Shown piece by piece: positions 35,945 to 45,806 of a DNA stretch of 64,000 nucleotides. Both the position numbers and the translations under genes were made by a program. The stretch comes from Prochlorococcus marinus str. MIT 1013. GTDB taxonomy: Bacteria > Cyanobacteriota > Cyanobacteriia > PCC-6307 > Cyanobiaceae. A model generated the notes under the pieces. It did not search any database, was not told the origin of the DNA, and saw only the letters and a program-made list of their open reading frames with translations. Position 1 is the stretch's first letter. Every line of letters starts with the position of its first letter. The stretch spans positions 806,001 to 870,000 of the forward strand of contig NZ_CP114778.1 of the NCBI RefSeq assembly GCF_027359395.1, read 5' to 3'.

Positions 35945-37801
35945 TTATGAAATCAGGTCTCGATATTTTTTAGTTTGAATAAGAATTTTAATAGCAGGTT
36001 TCATCATCTCTTTGTAGTTCTTCCATCCACCAACAGATTTTGAATTAATAGGGAAACGAACTTGAACAGTGCTTGCTGTAGAAACAGAACGTGGATTTAA
36101 ATGAGGCGATAGATATAAATCATCCCAATGCCAACCTAACCAAGAGATCAAAGATTTAATTTCTTTATTAGGATTGCTGACTAATAAATCATAATCTAAG
36201 TCGTATATTTTTGATCTGAATCTATTCTTATATTCTGTCATTATTTCATCTTGATATAAATAAACTCTTGTGCAATCGACTAAGGAAGAAGAATATTCAT
36301 TTCCTCTGGCAAAATGTGCTCGATAAATTGAAAGAATATTATCTAAAGGATTTCTAAAACAATGAATGATTTTTGCGTTTGGTATTTTCTTAGCAATGAT
36401 ACCTGTGTATTGATAATTAAATAGATTTTTATTAGTTGTAATATTGGCTTTTTTCCTAAGATCTTTAATTTTTTTCCAATACACTTCAGCAAGAGTTAAT
36501 TCTTGATCAACTTTTTTACTCTCTAGGAAAGATTCCTCAAGGTTCATTCTTTCCCCCAAATCATTCACGCTAGTATTCATACTAAGAATTGATTCCAATA
36601 ATGTAGAACCACTTCTAAACATACCCACAATAAAAATACTCTCAGGGAATTTCGCGTGTTCTTGTTGATTAATTTCCAGCTTATCAGATTCAATAAGTAA
36701 AGCTTTAGATTTATTAAATATCATCTCAGGTTTAGATGGTTTTACCTCCAGTTTAAGGTTATTTGCTAATTGAAGGTATTTTGAACTTTCTTCGTATTTT
36801 TTTTCTTTATGAAGAATATTTGCTCTTGCAAAGTAAATATCAATTTGATCTTTTTGTGATTGATTTTTTAAGATACTTTCAGAAAATAGTTTATCCTTCC
36901 ATAATGTATTTTTATTGGAGTATTTAAGATCCGAAAGAGATAAATATGGTGCAGCAAAATCAGGATTAAGTTCAATTGCTTTGCGAAGGAATACTTCTGC
37001 TTCTTCTAAACTGCCCTTCTCTTTTAACATTCCTCCTAGATTATTATGCGCTTTTGCGTGAGTAGGATTGAGTTCAATTGCTTTGCGAGTTGAAAATTCT
37101 GCCTCTTTTAATTTGCCTCGAGTATTCAATATGATTCCCAAATTGTAATGCGCTTCAGTTAAATCAGGATTAAGTTCAATTGCTTTGCGTTGTGATAATT
37201 CTGCCTCTTTTAATTTGCCACGAGCATTCAATATGTTACCCAAATTGTAATGCGCCAAAGCTAAATCAGGATTGAGTTCAATTGCTTTGCGTTGGGATAA
37301 TTCTGCTTCTTTTAACTTGCCAAGATCATTCAATATGCTTCCAAGATTGGAATGCGCTTCAGCAGAATTAGGATTAAGTTCAATTGCTTTGCGTTGGGAT
37401 AATTCTGCTTCTTTTAACTTGCCAAGACCTCTCAAGATGTTTCCAAGATTAGAATGCGCTTTTTCATAATCAGGATTGAATTCAATCGCTTTACGGTAAA
37501 AAACTTCTGCTTCTTTTAATTTACCAAGTCCGTTCAATATCATTCCATAATTAGAAAAAACCTTATGATTATTACATCCTTGATTTATTATCTGTTGATA
37601 TAATTTTGCTGCTTCTGCAATATTTCCTTGTGAATGAAGCTTAATTGCTTGATTAATTAGTTCCTCTTTGCAAGGTTTAGATGGCGTGTTTGTATTAATA
37701 GTAAGATTTTCTTGGTTTCCTCTTAAAGGAAATGGCACTGGGAATGTAATTAATTCATAGACTTTCGTTTTCCATTGGTCTTTTTTTCTAGATTGGTCCA
37801 T
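35945..37801 (-). CDS. TPR protein with C-terminal sulfotransferase domain
   Basis: 618 residues. The tag is a variant (VYELITFPVPFPL). About eight TPR units (residues ~42-310) and a linker lead to a PAPS-dependent sulfotransferase domain. The phosphosulfate loop is FIVGMFRSGSTLLESILS near residue 387, and the 3'-phosphate-binding segment is IIHCFRNPLDNILSIYRAHF; a C-terminal RFPINSKSVGGWKNY completes the fold. This resembles tyrosylprotein-type sulfotransferases, so a protein or glycan target chosen by the TPR is plausible. ATG start at 37801. It is separated from the next TPR gene upstream by a 271-bp gap with no gene. Confidence 0.86.
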   Translation of the reverse strand: MDQSRKKDQWKTKVYELITFPVPFPLRGNQENLTINTNTPSKPCKEELINQAIKLHSQGNIAEAAKLYQQIINQGCNNHKVFSNYGMILNGLGKLKEAEVFYRKAIEFNPDYEKAHSNLGNILRGLGKLKEAELSQRKAIELNPNSAEAHSNLGSILNDLGKLKEAELSQRKAIELNPDLALAHYNLGNILNARGKLKEAELSQRKAIELNPDLTEAHYNLGIILNTRGKLKEAEFSTRKAIELNPTHAKAHNNLGGMLKEKGSLEEAEVFLRKAIELNPDFAAPYLSLSDLKYSNKNTLWKDKLFSESILKNQSQKDQIDIYFARANILHKEKKYEESSKYLQLANNLKLEVKPSKPEMIFNKSKALLIESDKLEINQQEHAKFPESIFIVGMFRSGSTLLESILSMNTSVNDLGERMNLEESFLESKKVDQELTLAEVYWKKIKDLRKKANITTNKNLFNYQYTGIIAKKIPNAKIIHCFRNPLDNILSIYRAHFARGNEYSSSLVDCTRVYLYQDEIMTEYKNRFRSKIYDLDYDLLVSNPNKEIKSLISWLGWHWDDLYLSPHLNPRSVSTASTVQVRFPINSKSVGGWKNYKEMMKPAIKILIQTKKYRDLIS

Positions 37802-38072
37802 TTATACTTTTCTATCTTTTGATACTTCGCATTTTACTACTAATACTGCAATCATTGTTATTTAATTATGCGTGTCATAAAGTAGCATCCTTTTCAATTA
37901 TTCCCTACGATATCTCTAAGATAATGCCGTCTTCGATAATCTTGAGTTTTTAATCATTTTTATTAATTTCATACGAGTTTCATACAAGATTTCAACATTA
38001 TAAAATACCAGATTTATTCAGTTATAATATTGCATCCTGGCCTTTCTATATTTAGAGTTATATTGAGTGGAA

Positions 38073-39896
38073 TTAAATTGTTGTTTTCTGGTTTTGATTA
38101 GAATGAAAACCTCTATTCAAATAATTCAATATTTTTGGACCTTTTATTTGTTCATTAGTAATTTTATTTACACTTTGATCTCCTATCTTTTGCGCATATG
38201 CGATCCAGTTTCGGATTACAAGAAAGTTATTTAAATTAAACCCCTCAATACTTTTGGTTGATTTACCCCAATTTTTATTACCTTGATCGATTTCTTTTTC
38301 GATGCTTCTCCAATTTTCATTATAATTCATTGGTTGATCTCCAGATATATTTATTTCTTTGTATTTTGGGAATTCTAGTGGATATTCAGAACAACCTCTT
38401 TTTACTTTGGATATTAAATCAATTCTAATATTATTTTGAATATGAAGATTCAACTCTTTAGATATTTCTAATGCCTCACTTAGGCCTAAGCAATATATCA
38501 ATCCTTTATAGAATCCAGAAACATTAGTTCTTAACTCGACCATACATTTTCTAGTATTGTAATTCTTAAGTTCTAGTGTGTTGAAAACTAGAAATAGTTT
38601 GATTAATTCAATTATTGAATTTACTTCAACTTGTACTTTATAACATCCAAAGCAAAATTCAGGAATTATTTTATGCTGTTTAAAAATTAGCATATGCCTT
38701 TTACAATTTAAATTTATTTCATTACATTTATATACTTGTGACAAAGATGTTTCTAGATCCAAATTATATCTTCTATAAATTTCTAGTCCATCCTTATAAA
38801 GTTGTATTGCTTCTAAATCAGTTATAAGATAGTTATCTTGTTTGCGAAGAATGAGATCTCTAAATTCTTTGTCTATTATATATAATGGATTTGAATTAAT
38901 GTTTTTTACTTCGTATATAGTTAGTAAATTTAGTAAATTAACTTTAATATTTTGATTGTCAGGATCGAGTTGAATTGCTTTGCGTTGTGATAATTCGGCC
39001 TCTTTTAATTTGCCAAGATCTCTCAATATGCTTCCAAGATTAGAATGCGCCATTGCGAAATCAGGTTTGATTTCAATCGCTTTAAGAGTAGATAATTCTG
39101 CTTCTTCTAATCTTCCAAGATCTCTCAATATGCTTCCCAGATTAGAATGCGCCATTGCGTAATCAGGATTGAGTTCAATTGCTCTGCGTTGTGATAATTC
39201 TGCCTCTTCTAATTTGCCAAGATCTCTCAATATGTTGCCTAAATTGTAATGCGCTTCAGTTAAATTAGGATTCAGTATAATTGCTTTGCGTTGTGATAAT
39301 TCTGCCTCTTTTAATTTGCCAAGATCTCTCAATATGTTGCCTAAATTGTAATGCGCTTCAGTTAAATTAGGATTGAGTTCAATTGCTTTGCGTTGGGATA
39401 ATTCTGCCTCTTTTAATCTACCAAGATCATTCAAAATGCTTCCAAGATTAGAATGCGCCATTGCGAATTCAGGATTGAGTTCAATTGCTTTGCGTTGGGA
39501 TAATTCTGCCTCTTTTAATCTGCCAAGATCTCTCAATATGTTTCCCAGATTGGAATGTGCTTTTGGGTAATCAGGATTCAGTTTAATTGCTTTACGATAT
39601 AAGATTTCTGCTTCTTCTGATTTGCCTAGATTTTTTAATATTGCTCCATAATTAGTAAAAACTCTGTGATCATTAAACCCTTTATCAATAAAATATTGAT
39701 AAAGTTTTGCTGCTTTTTGAATATTTCCTTGTGAATGAAACTTAAATGCTTGATCAATTATTTGTTCTTTAGAAGGTTTAGTTTTGCTATTGCTAGGAAT
39801 AGAAATATTCTCTTTTATTTCTCCTAAAGCAAATGGAACTCGAAATGTTTTTACTTCAGATCCTTCTTGCTTTTGATTCCTTTTCCCCTCAGTCAC
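38073..39896 (-). CDS. TPR protein with unknown Cys-containing C-terminal domain
   Basis: 607 residues, GTG start at 39896. The tag (SEVKTFRVPFALGEIKENI) and about nine TPR units (to residue ~325) are followed by a ~270-residue domain I cannot assign. Visible marks are LNCKRHMLIFKQH, IPEFCFGCYKVQVEV, ELRTNVSGFYKGLIYCLGLS and VKRGCSEYPLEFPKYKEI. The CxxC next to a Cys/His pair could bind a metal. I have the impression that this domain recurs in other picocyanobacterial TPR proteins, but cannot verify it. Its leader and first ~240 bp match the gene at 60575. Confidence 0.8.
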   Translation of the reverse strand: MTEGKRNQKQEGSEVKTFRVPFALGEIKENISIPSNSKTKPSKEQIIDQAFKFHSQGNIQKAAKLYQYFIDKGFNDHRVFTNYGAILKNLGKSEEAEILYRKAIKLNPDYPKAHSNLGNILRDLGRLKEAELSQRKAIELNPEFAMAHSNLGSILNDLGRLKEAELSQRKAIELNPNLTEAHYNLGNILRDLGKLKEAELSQRKAIILNPNLTEAHYNLGNILRDLGKLEEAELSQRRAIELNPDYAMAHSNLGSILRDLGRLEEAELSTLKAIEIKPDFAMAHSNLGSILRDLGKLKEAELSQRKAIQLDPDNQNIKVNLLNLLTIYEVKNINSNPLYIIDKEFRDLILRKQDNYLITDLEAIQLYKDGLEIYRRYNLDLETSLSQVYKCNEINLNCKRHMLIFKQHKIIPEFCFGCYKVQVEVNSIIELIKLFLVFNTLELKNYNTRKCMVELRTNVSGFYKGLIYCLGLSEALEISKELNLHIQNNIRIDLISKVKRGCSEYPLEFPKYKEINISGDQPMNYNENWRSIEKEIDQGNKNWGKSTKSIEGFNLNNFLVIRNWIAYAQKIGDQSVNKITNEQIKGPKILNYLNRGFHSNQNQKTTI

Positions 39897-39929
39897 ATCT
39901 ATTGTTTTATAAAGAATCTATTTATTTGG

Positions 39930-39935
39930 ATTATA
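39930..39935 (-). promoter_or_regulatory. TPR-family promoter -10 box
   Basis: TATAAT in CATATAATCCAAATAAATAG on the minus strand, 33 bp before the GTG start; identical to the copy at 60536. Confidence 0.55.
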
Positions 39936-40197
39936 TGTCTGATTAGGGTTTTTAGTTTTTAACTTCAGAAAGAAATTCACTCGCTGTAAATAAGCATGAG
40001 TTGATTTCTCTTTGAAGGGAAGTAATTAGTCCAGACCTATTGAAAATAAAAGCATTTGCTAATTACCCACCGCTTTTTCTTCGGGAAAACTTTTTCCCCT
40101 TCGTTAATAGTGTCGGGAACTTTATCAACTTTAGGTAGTGAAGTATAATGCTTAGGTTGCCTGAGATTGATTGCGATCACTTTCATGTTAACGATTT

Positions 40198-40239
40198 GGA
40201 GCCATAGCTCAGCTGGTAGAGCACCTGCATGGCATGCAG
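40198..40239 (+). repeat. tRNA-Ala 5' half, relic 2
   Basis: 42 nt from the tRNA start to the anticodon stem, ending GGCATGCAG, then unrelated sequence. A TATAAT box at 40144 belongs to the original tRNA promoter. Confidence 0.9.
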
Positions 40240-40577
40240 AACATCAAACCCTTGAAAATCATTGCAATCACTAAGTTCTCTTGTTAAGTAATAGATAATT
40301 ACCGCACAATTTACCGCATAACTCTAAAAACTTGTTATCTAAGTTTATTCGGTCTATACCTTTGGTTGTAGCAGTTTTTGGCTTTAATAACTAACCACTA
40401 AATAATATAGAAAAGAGCTACTAAAGGGAGTCTAAATCATAAATAAAACCCAATCAAAAGGTGTACTTCAATTGAAATCAATATGTTTTTAAGCTACTTT
40501 TGTTGTTACTTTGGTTTCTTATATGGTTAATCAGATTTATAAGCTCATGCTAAATAGCAACGCCTAGAAAATCTCAA

Positions 40578-40769
40578 ATGACTAAAGTCATTCACTCTGA
40601 TTTTTTAACTGTCGCAGAAGCAATGACTTCCGCCTTTTCAACAATAGAAAATAATCAAGCGTGGGATCTAATGCCTTCTTTGGTTCCTGAGTTGGCATTT
40701 TGTTTTCACATGCTCCAGAGGGAATTGAATCTACATTGTATCGAGCTGGAATATGAAAAAAGCCAATAA
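40578..40769 (+). CDS. Small hypothetical protein, relic-element gene
   Basis: 63 residues, not recognised (FLTVAEAMTSAFSTIENNQA). It overlaps the next gene by 17 bp, so the pair is an operon. The location after a tRNA-Ala relic and the phage-like partner suggest a leftover of an integrated element. Confidence 0.55.
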   Translation: MTKVIHSDFLTVAEAMTSAFSTIENNQAWDLMPSLVPELAFCFHMLQRELNLHCIELEYEKSQ

Positions 40770-41118
40770 ACAAGAGATGGAATTAAGGGCAGGTTTTGCT
40801 GCTGACTTACTTGCGCAAGGTCATAGTTGCACCGTAGTAACGACCCGAGTGACCGAAGAATATGCATTAAGTAGAAGGCAAGCTAGAAGAATTACAGCCA
40901 AGGCAATGGATTTGATCGTTCAAGACTTTGAAGAGATCAATATTGAGAGGCCGCAAATGGTGGCGAAATTGCTCGTAAATCTAGAACAAGGTATGCAAAA
41001 AGGACTCACCAATAACCAATCAAGTGGCGTTGCTGCCTGTGCAAGACAAATAATTTTACTAGCTGGATTAGCTGCCGATTCTCAATACAACTCAAGAGGA
41101 AGGAGAACTTTTCAATAG
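40753..41118 (+). CDS. Terminase-small-subunit-like DNA-binding protein
   Basis: 121 residues, all helical by composition. LSRRQARRITAKAMDLIV resembles the DNA-binding helix pair of phage small terminase subunits, and the C-terminal part (GVAACARQIILLAGLAADS) the oligomerisation helices. This is a weak, pattern-level assignment; a regulator is also possible. It is the only intact copy of a sequence whose 3' end occurs as fragments at 23952, 30536, 45587 and 60063. A terminator follows directly. Confidence 0.5.
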   Translation: MKKANKQEMELRAGFAADLLAQGHSCTVVTTRVTEEYALSRRQARRITAKAMDLIVQDFEEINIERPQMVAKLLVNLEQGMQKGLTNNQSSGVAACARQIILLAGLAADSQYNSRGRRTFQ

Positions 41119-41151
41119 AGTGCTGATTATGAATTAAGCACTTTTATTTTT
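41119..41151 (+). terminator. Rho-independent terminator
   Basis: AGTGCT pairs with AGCACT around a 12-nt loop and is followed by TTTATTTTT, immediately after the stop codon of the 121-aa gene. Confidence 0.7.
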
Positions 41152-42085
41152 GGCTGAAACCTTTCAGTCTTAAGTTCGTGAAAATGTCGCCTCAACTTGA
41201 GCAAATACTTTATCTAGTTCATCAGAGACTGATTTCATTTCACCTCTTTGCAATGATTTTTGAAGTTAAAGGGGTATATATAAATAAATAAGTAAAAGTC
41301 AAGTTAAAGAAAGCCCAAAATGCACTTAAAGATAAAAAGAGGATGAATAAACCTGTACTTGATTCAATATTCAAAAAATCAGCAGCCTTTATTAGTTCGT
41401 TTCCAGTAAAAACCATAAATAATAATTTAACTTACTATAAAATAATCATTTGAAAAGTATTCCATGAGAAATATATGTCGCTAGTCCAACAATTATTCAA
41501 AAAAAGATTATTAATGTTTCCAAGCATTTTATTTAAAATTGGACAATAACTTAACAATTTTGTTTTTGATGTCTCTTATTTTTATATAAGTATTGATATT
41601 AAAAGCAAGAAAATAGTTCATTTAATCCTGGGTTTACCATTATTTGTAACACGGTAGTCTAAACAAAACTTACAAACTTGATATAGAAATGATTTCATAA
41701 CAAGTTAGCAATGACATCTATGTAGATTTTTATCATTTTGTCTTATACTAAGGTCATTAGTTGTTGATTCTTTTTAAAGAGTAAATGAATATCTTTAATA
41801 GGTTTGATGTCTCATGATTTTATTAACTTTATAACTTACAAAATCTGGGGATCCGAATGAATTTGTAATTCTTCTAATACTCTTTCTTGGCTGAACTAGT
41901 TCAACTCATCTTCTTTCTGTATGCAAAGTAAGTTTTTTATTGTTTATACAAACTAGCAAATACAAGAGACATGTATGCAGCTATATTGTCTAAAATATGA
42001 ACTAAATAAGAGGTTAGTTAAATTATAATTAGTATATTTTTCAGCAATTTATATTATTTGTAAAACACTGTTTATGGATTTTGTT
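41152..42085. other. 934 bp without a supported gene
   Basis: Very AT-rich. On the minus strand 41238-41170 is a 22-codon frame (MKSVSDELDKVFAQVEATFS) with a good ribosome-binding site (AAAGAGGTG) and no continuation, likely the truncated start of a lost gene. Nothing else is supported. Confidence 0.5.
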
Positions 42086-42322
42086 TTATTGCGACTTGGT
42101 TTCTTTCTTTTTTGATGATTTTTTCCTAGTTTTATTTAATAGATTTTTTATAAAATTAATTGATTTAAGAATAACTGAAGAAAAAAAAGCAAGAATTACA
42201 GTTAATATAACTATTAAAATACCAATTGACGAGCCTGGTCCTGCATATGCATGAGCAGGTAACTGTATTAATGATAAAAACAATGCAATACCTAAGTATT
42301 TAACTTTATTTCTTATAATCAT
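42086..42322 (-). CDS. Small membrane protein with signal peptide
   Basis: 78 residues. A signal-peptide-like N-terminus ending LPAHAYAG is followed by one strong transmembrane helix (IGILIVILTVILAFFSSVIL) and a Lys-rich tail. The AYAGPGSSIG segment is a pattern I associate with small proteins near surface-polysaccharide genes. Divergent from the arylsulfotransferase-like gene, 75 bp away. Function unknown. Confidence 0.6.
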   Translation of the reverse strand: MIIRNKVKYLGIALFLSLIQLPAHAYAGPGSSIGILIVILTVILAFFSSVILKSINFIKNLLNKTRKKSSKKKETKSQ

Positions 42323-42397
42323 GTATGAACTGAAATAATTTAATGATTATATACTATTTAGTTTTTCTAGTGATACAATGTTTAAAAAATTAAATTT

Positions 42398-43855
42398 ATG
42401 CAAATCAAGATAATGATTAGAACCTTTATCAAATCAATTTCATATATTGGTGCATTAGTTTTAGTATCTTGGGGTGTACAAGAATTAGCAAATAGGAAAG
42501 ATGCTTGTATTAATGATCAAAATACACTTTTAAAATTGATATGCTTTTCCCAAAAAGTTAACTCTAAAATAAATACAGAAATAAATATATTTATAAAATC
42601 TTTAAAACCTTTGGTTGAAGAGGGGGAAATAAATCCAAGGGGTTCAGATTTACTTTCTAAAGAAAGATTTAAAAATTACAATGAAGGATTTAGTTTTTCT
42701 TATCTAAAATCAAATGGAACAGAACGTGGCTTCTTATTATTATCAAGAATTGATCCAAATTTTATGGTCCCAAAAATTGAATTGTGGGATCTTACTCAGC
42801 AAAAAATAATACATAAATGGGAAATAAATTTAGACAATTTAATTCAAGAGATAAATATAAATAATAAAGACAAGAAGGTCTTAAGATTTTTACATCCATT
42901 ATTATTAAAGGATGGTTCAATAATTACTCACATTCAACCCGAACATAGAAATACAGAACTTCTGAAATTTGATTACTGTGGTAACCTTACAAAAATTAGA
43001 GCTGATAATTTAGGGTATCATCATTCAATTGAAAAAGATGATGAAGGTAATATATTTGTTCCTATTGCAAGAGTACCTAAACCTTCAAAATATTATTCAA
43101 ACTATGAAAAGTTCTCTGAAGAATACCGTAATGAAGGTATAGCAATATTAAATAGTGAGTTAGAAATTAAAGAAATAATTGCCTTAGATAAACTATTTGA
43201 TTCTATTGGTTTACTTAGACATATAAATAGTAGTCCCAATTCTATAAATGACCCTTATCATTTAAATGATGTTCATCCTTTTAAAGATAAAAAAAATAAT
43301 TTAAATCTTCTATTAAGTTTGAGAAATTTTGGTTTAATTTCTTATAACCATAACAATAAAAAGGTTAATTGGGTCTCATATGGATTAACTGATTTTCAAC
43401 ATGACATTAGTCCATATCTTGACAGTCAGAGTGTTTTTACAATTTTTGATAATGGAGATAGTACTAATCAATCTTTAAATCAACATGAAGGTAACACAAT
43501 AATAAAATTGGATTTTACTAAATTAATTGATAATAATGAAAAAACTATAGTTATTTTTGGGAAATCACCTAATTTAACAAGCGTTGATATTACAAGAATT
43601 AATTTTAAGAATTTAGATGATAATCTTATACCTAATTCTAGATACGAGGGTAGAGGTAGATTTATAGATCAATCTAGAATATATATTGAGGAGACAAATT
43701 TTGGTAGGGCATTTGTTTATAATATAGATACAAAAAAACTTGATTGGTCTTATTACAATAAAGGATTAGATGGATATTCTAGATTTCTAAGTTGGTCACG
43801 TCACCTAGAAAACGTACCACAAATATTTAAAAAAGAAAATATATGCCAAAAATAA
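42398..43855 (+). CDS. Arylsulfotransferase (ASST)-like beta-propeller protein
   Basis: 485 residues with an N-terminal membrane anchor (residues ~12-28). The body has the repeated beta-blade signature of the arylsulfotransferase family: HPLLLKDGSIITH, GYHHSIEKDDEGNIFVP, LNDVHPFKDKKNNLNLLLS and FQHDISPYLDSQSVFTIFDN. Classical ASST enzymes move sulfate between phenols in the periplasm without PAPS. The role of this subfamily in picocyanobacteria is not known; the His residues in GYHHS and DFQHD are candidates for the active site. Confidence 0.75.
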   Translation: MQIKIMIRTFIKSISYIGALVLVSWGVQELANRKDACINDQNTLLKLICFSQKVNSKINTEINIFIKSLKPLVEEGEINPRGSDLLSKERFKNYNEGFSFSYLKSNGTERGFLLLSRIDPNFMVPKIELWDLTQQKIIHKWEINLDNLIQEININNKDKKVLRFLHPLLLKDGSIITHIQPEHRNTELLKFDYCGNLTKIRADNLGYHHSIEKDDEGNIFVPIARVPKPSKYYSNYEKFSEEYRNEGIAILNSELEIKEIIALDKLFDSIGLLRHINSSPNSINDPYHLNDVHPFKDKKNNLNLLLSLRNFGLISYNHNNKKVNWVSYGLTDFQHDISPYLDSQSVFTIFDNGDSTNQSLNQHEGNTIIKLDFTKLIDNNEKTIVIFGKSPNLTSVDITRINFKNLDDNLIPNSRYEGRGRFIDQSRIYIEETNFGRAFVYNIDTKKLDWSYYNKGLDGYSRFLSWSRHLENVPQIFKKENICQK

Positions 43856-43928
43856 TTTTTATAAAAACTTTTTAATTTTTTTACATAATTTAGTCTAAAC
43901 TAAATTAGTTTTTCAGCTTATAAACAAG

Positions 43929-44972
43929 TCAATCTAATTCTGTAAGACTTTCATAGATTTCATACGCTTGATTAAGTAATATTTTATCAATTTTATGGGA
44001 ATCTGGAATATTAATATTTTTATTTTTTAAAATATTATTTTTAATAGGGTTCAATTTTATTCTGTCAAAGATTTCATATATTTTTTTACGATTGTCATTG
44101 CAAAGCTCTTCATATGAAACCACTATTAAATTCTTAGGCTTATTACATCTTATAAATTTATAAATCCAAGAGTAGGCATTAATCCAGGACTTAATCCAAT
44201 AATTAGATTTTTCTTGACTATCAAAAATAGTCTCATTTTGGCTCTCTTTATTATTGTAATTAAAAGGCATTTGATTTAGACCAAATTCTCTATGGCCTAT
44301 TAAATTCATATACTCTAAGATAAAGGGATCTTTAGTTTGTTCATTACATATCGTCTCGTGGCTTTTACTTAAAGAAAAAGAATGAGAAATAGGATCTCTA
44401 AATAAGATGATAAATAAATCATTTTTAAAGAAATTGAAAAGTTGAGGTAAACGCAAATGGTTATTATTATTTTTAATTAAAATACGAGTTTTATTTTGAG
44501 ATAAAGCATGTTTACTTAGGAAGTTATTATAAAAGTAAAGAGTTTTTTCGTTATATATTCTTTTTGAACTTAAAGCTTCAGAATAATATTTCTGATTTTC
44601 TTTGATCCAGAATGGCTCATCAAGACATTCTGGCGAATCAAAAGATATCTTTATTCCATCTTTATGCATTCTTTCTTTATATTCTGAATTCTTTTTGCTT
44701 GAAATACTTGAAAATATATTAGACAATGTAGGATTAAGTATAAACGGCATATGAGAATATTTTAAAGAAGCAAATTCGTTTGAAATATAAAGTTGATTTA
44801 AGAGCGCAGTCGTACCAGATCTAGCTAATCCAGATATAAATACCTTGCGAATTTGTTTCTTTGGTAGTTCATATTTTTTTATTCTATTAAAAAGAAAGTG
44901 AGATATTTCTGTATTACCAAGAAATTGTTTGTGTAAATACTTTTCCAAATAAGAGTAATTAAAAGCACTCAT
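43929..44972 (-). CDS. Sulfotransferase family protein
   Basis: 347 residues. The PAPS loop is KVFISGLARSGTTALLNQLY (residues ~43-62), and the 3'-phosphate segment is IILFRDPISHSFSLSKSH. Sulfotransfer_3-like. It overlaps the upstream membrane gene by 4 bp (ATGA), so the two are translationally coupled and probably act together, for example as a membrane-associated sulfotransferase pair. Acceptor unknown. Confidence 0.82.
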   Translation of the reverse strand: MSAFNYSYLEKYLHKQFLGNTEISHFLFNRIKKYELPKKQIRKVFISGLARSGTTALLNQLYISNEFASLKYSHMPFILNPTLSNIFSSISSKKNSEYKERMHKDGIKISFDSPECLDEPFWIKENQKYYSEALSSKRIYNEKTLYFYNNFLSKHALSQNKTRILIKNNNNHLRLPQLFNFFKNDLFIILFRDPISHSFSLSKSHETICNEQTKDPFILEYMNLIGHREFGLNQMPFNYNNKESQNETIFDSQEKSNYWIKSWINAYSWIYKFIRCNKPKNLIVVSYEELCNDNRKKIYEIFDRIKLNPIKNNILKNKNINIPDSHKIDKILLNQAYEIYESLTELD

Positions 44973-45292
44973 TTCTTTTTCTTGAAAAATAATGGAATGA
45001 ATATTATTGAAGAAAGTAATATAGATACAGTATAATTAAAAGTTAAGTAAAAGATAAAATGATAAGCAATATAGTATGGAACCAAACATAGACATAAAGA
45101 AACTATCAATAAAAGTCCACTTGAAGCTAAACCATCAAGATCCTTACTTGTTATATTTGTCAGAGAAGATGTTACTTTAAATAAATTATCTTTGTAAATT
45201 TTAAAGTTATTCTTTATTTTTATTTTTCCCCAAATATAAATAAGTATATATGAAGATGAGGAAATTATTATTGCAAAAAAAAGTGTTTTCAT
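44969..45292 (-). CDS. Small membrane protein coupled to a sulfotransferase
   Basis: 107 residues with an N-terminal helix (residues 3-20) and two C-terminal helices (about 58-102), ending in a Lys cluster. First gene of a two-gene operon. Not recognised. The pairing suggests a membrane partner for the sulfotransferase. Confidence 0.65.
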   Translation of the reverse strand: MKTLFFAIIISSSSYILIYIWGKIKIKNNFKIYKDNLFKVTSSLTNITSKDLDGLASSGLLLIVSLCLCLVPYYIAYHFIFYLTFNYTVSILLSSIIFIPLFFKKKK

Positions 45293-45416
45293 TAGTTCTT
45301 ACTTATGAATTTAAATGATAAAAACCACATTGGTACCAATATGACCATCCTCTTTAAGGTTTTGCCGCAGATTCATTACCCATTTATCCATAAACCCTGT
45401 TGCCTATTGCAAAGAG

Positions 45417-45488
45417 TTTACCGCAGATTTACCGCAGAATCTACCGCACATTGGGTATATCTGGGTGTATTTGGGTATATTTGAGTGG
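45417..45488. repeat. Two tandem-repeat sets beside a tRNA-Ala relic
   Basis: Set 1: TTTACCGCAGA twice and TCTACCGCACA, also found twice near 40302-40318. Set 2: 10-bp phased units TGGGTATATC (45452), TGGGTGTATT (45462), TGGGTATATT (45472) and a partial TGAGTGG. They have the look of integrase or excisionase arm sites of lost elements. Confidence 0.7.
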
Positions 45489-45547
45489 TGAAGTATAATG
45501 GTTATGTTGCCTGAGATTGATTGCAATCACTTTCATGTTAACGATTT

Positions 45548-45586
45548 GGAGCCATAGCTCAGCTGGTAGAGCACCTGCATGGCATG
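45548..45586 (+). repeat. tRNA-Ala 5' half, relic 3
   Basis: 39 nt to the anticodon loop (ending CATGGCATG), then fused to the terminase-like fragment. Confidence 0.9.
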
Positions 45587-45758
45587 AAGCACTTCAAATC
45601 ACCGCAAAGCTACTCGTAAATCTTGAACAAGGTTATGCAACAAAAACTGGTTCATAACCAATCAAGTGGTGTTGCTTGCTGCCTGCGCTAGACAAATAAT
45701 TTCACTGGCTGGATTAGCTGCTGATTCTTCATATGACAATCGAGTGAGAAAAATCTAG
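45587..45758 (+). pseudogene. Terminase-small-subunit-like 3' fragment
   Basis: Reads, with frameshifts, like the last ~55 codons of the gene at 40753 (AKLLVNLEQG, NQSSGVA, ARQIISLAGLAADSSYDNR) and ends at a TAG at 45758. It is directly fused to the tRNA relic and points at the 3' end of the TPR gene. Confidence 0.8.
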
Positions 45759-45806
45759 TAATAATTCTATTTACCAAAAATAATAGTTTTATAAAATCAC
45801 TTTGGA

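Larger units (their letters stand above)
39897..40239. repeat. TPR leader plus tRNA-Ala relic repeat
   Basis: About 340 bp with roughly 90% identity to 35293-35645; the segment 39656-40150 recurs inverted at 60321-60815. It joins a TPR promoter on one strand to the tRNA-Ala promoter and 5' half on the other. From 40240 to 40577 there is no gene; ATTACCGCA and TTTACCGCA boxes lie near 40302-40318. Confidence 0.85.

Noticed and set aside
37272-39570. Open frames on the plus strand opposite TPR genes (RWDNSASFNLPRS-like)
   Set aside because: They are antisense shadows of repeated TPR codons and follow the same 102-bp period.
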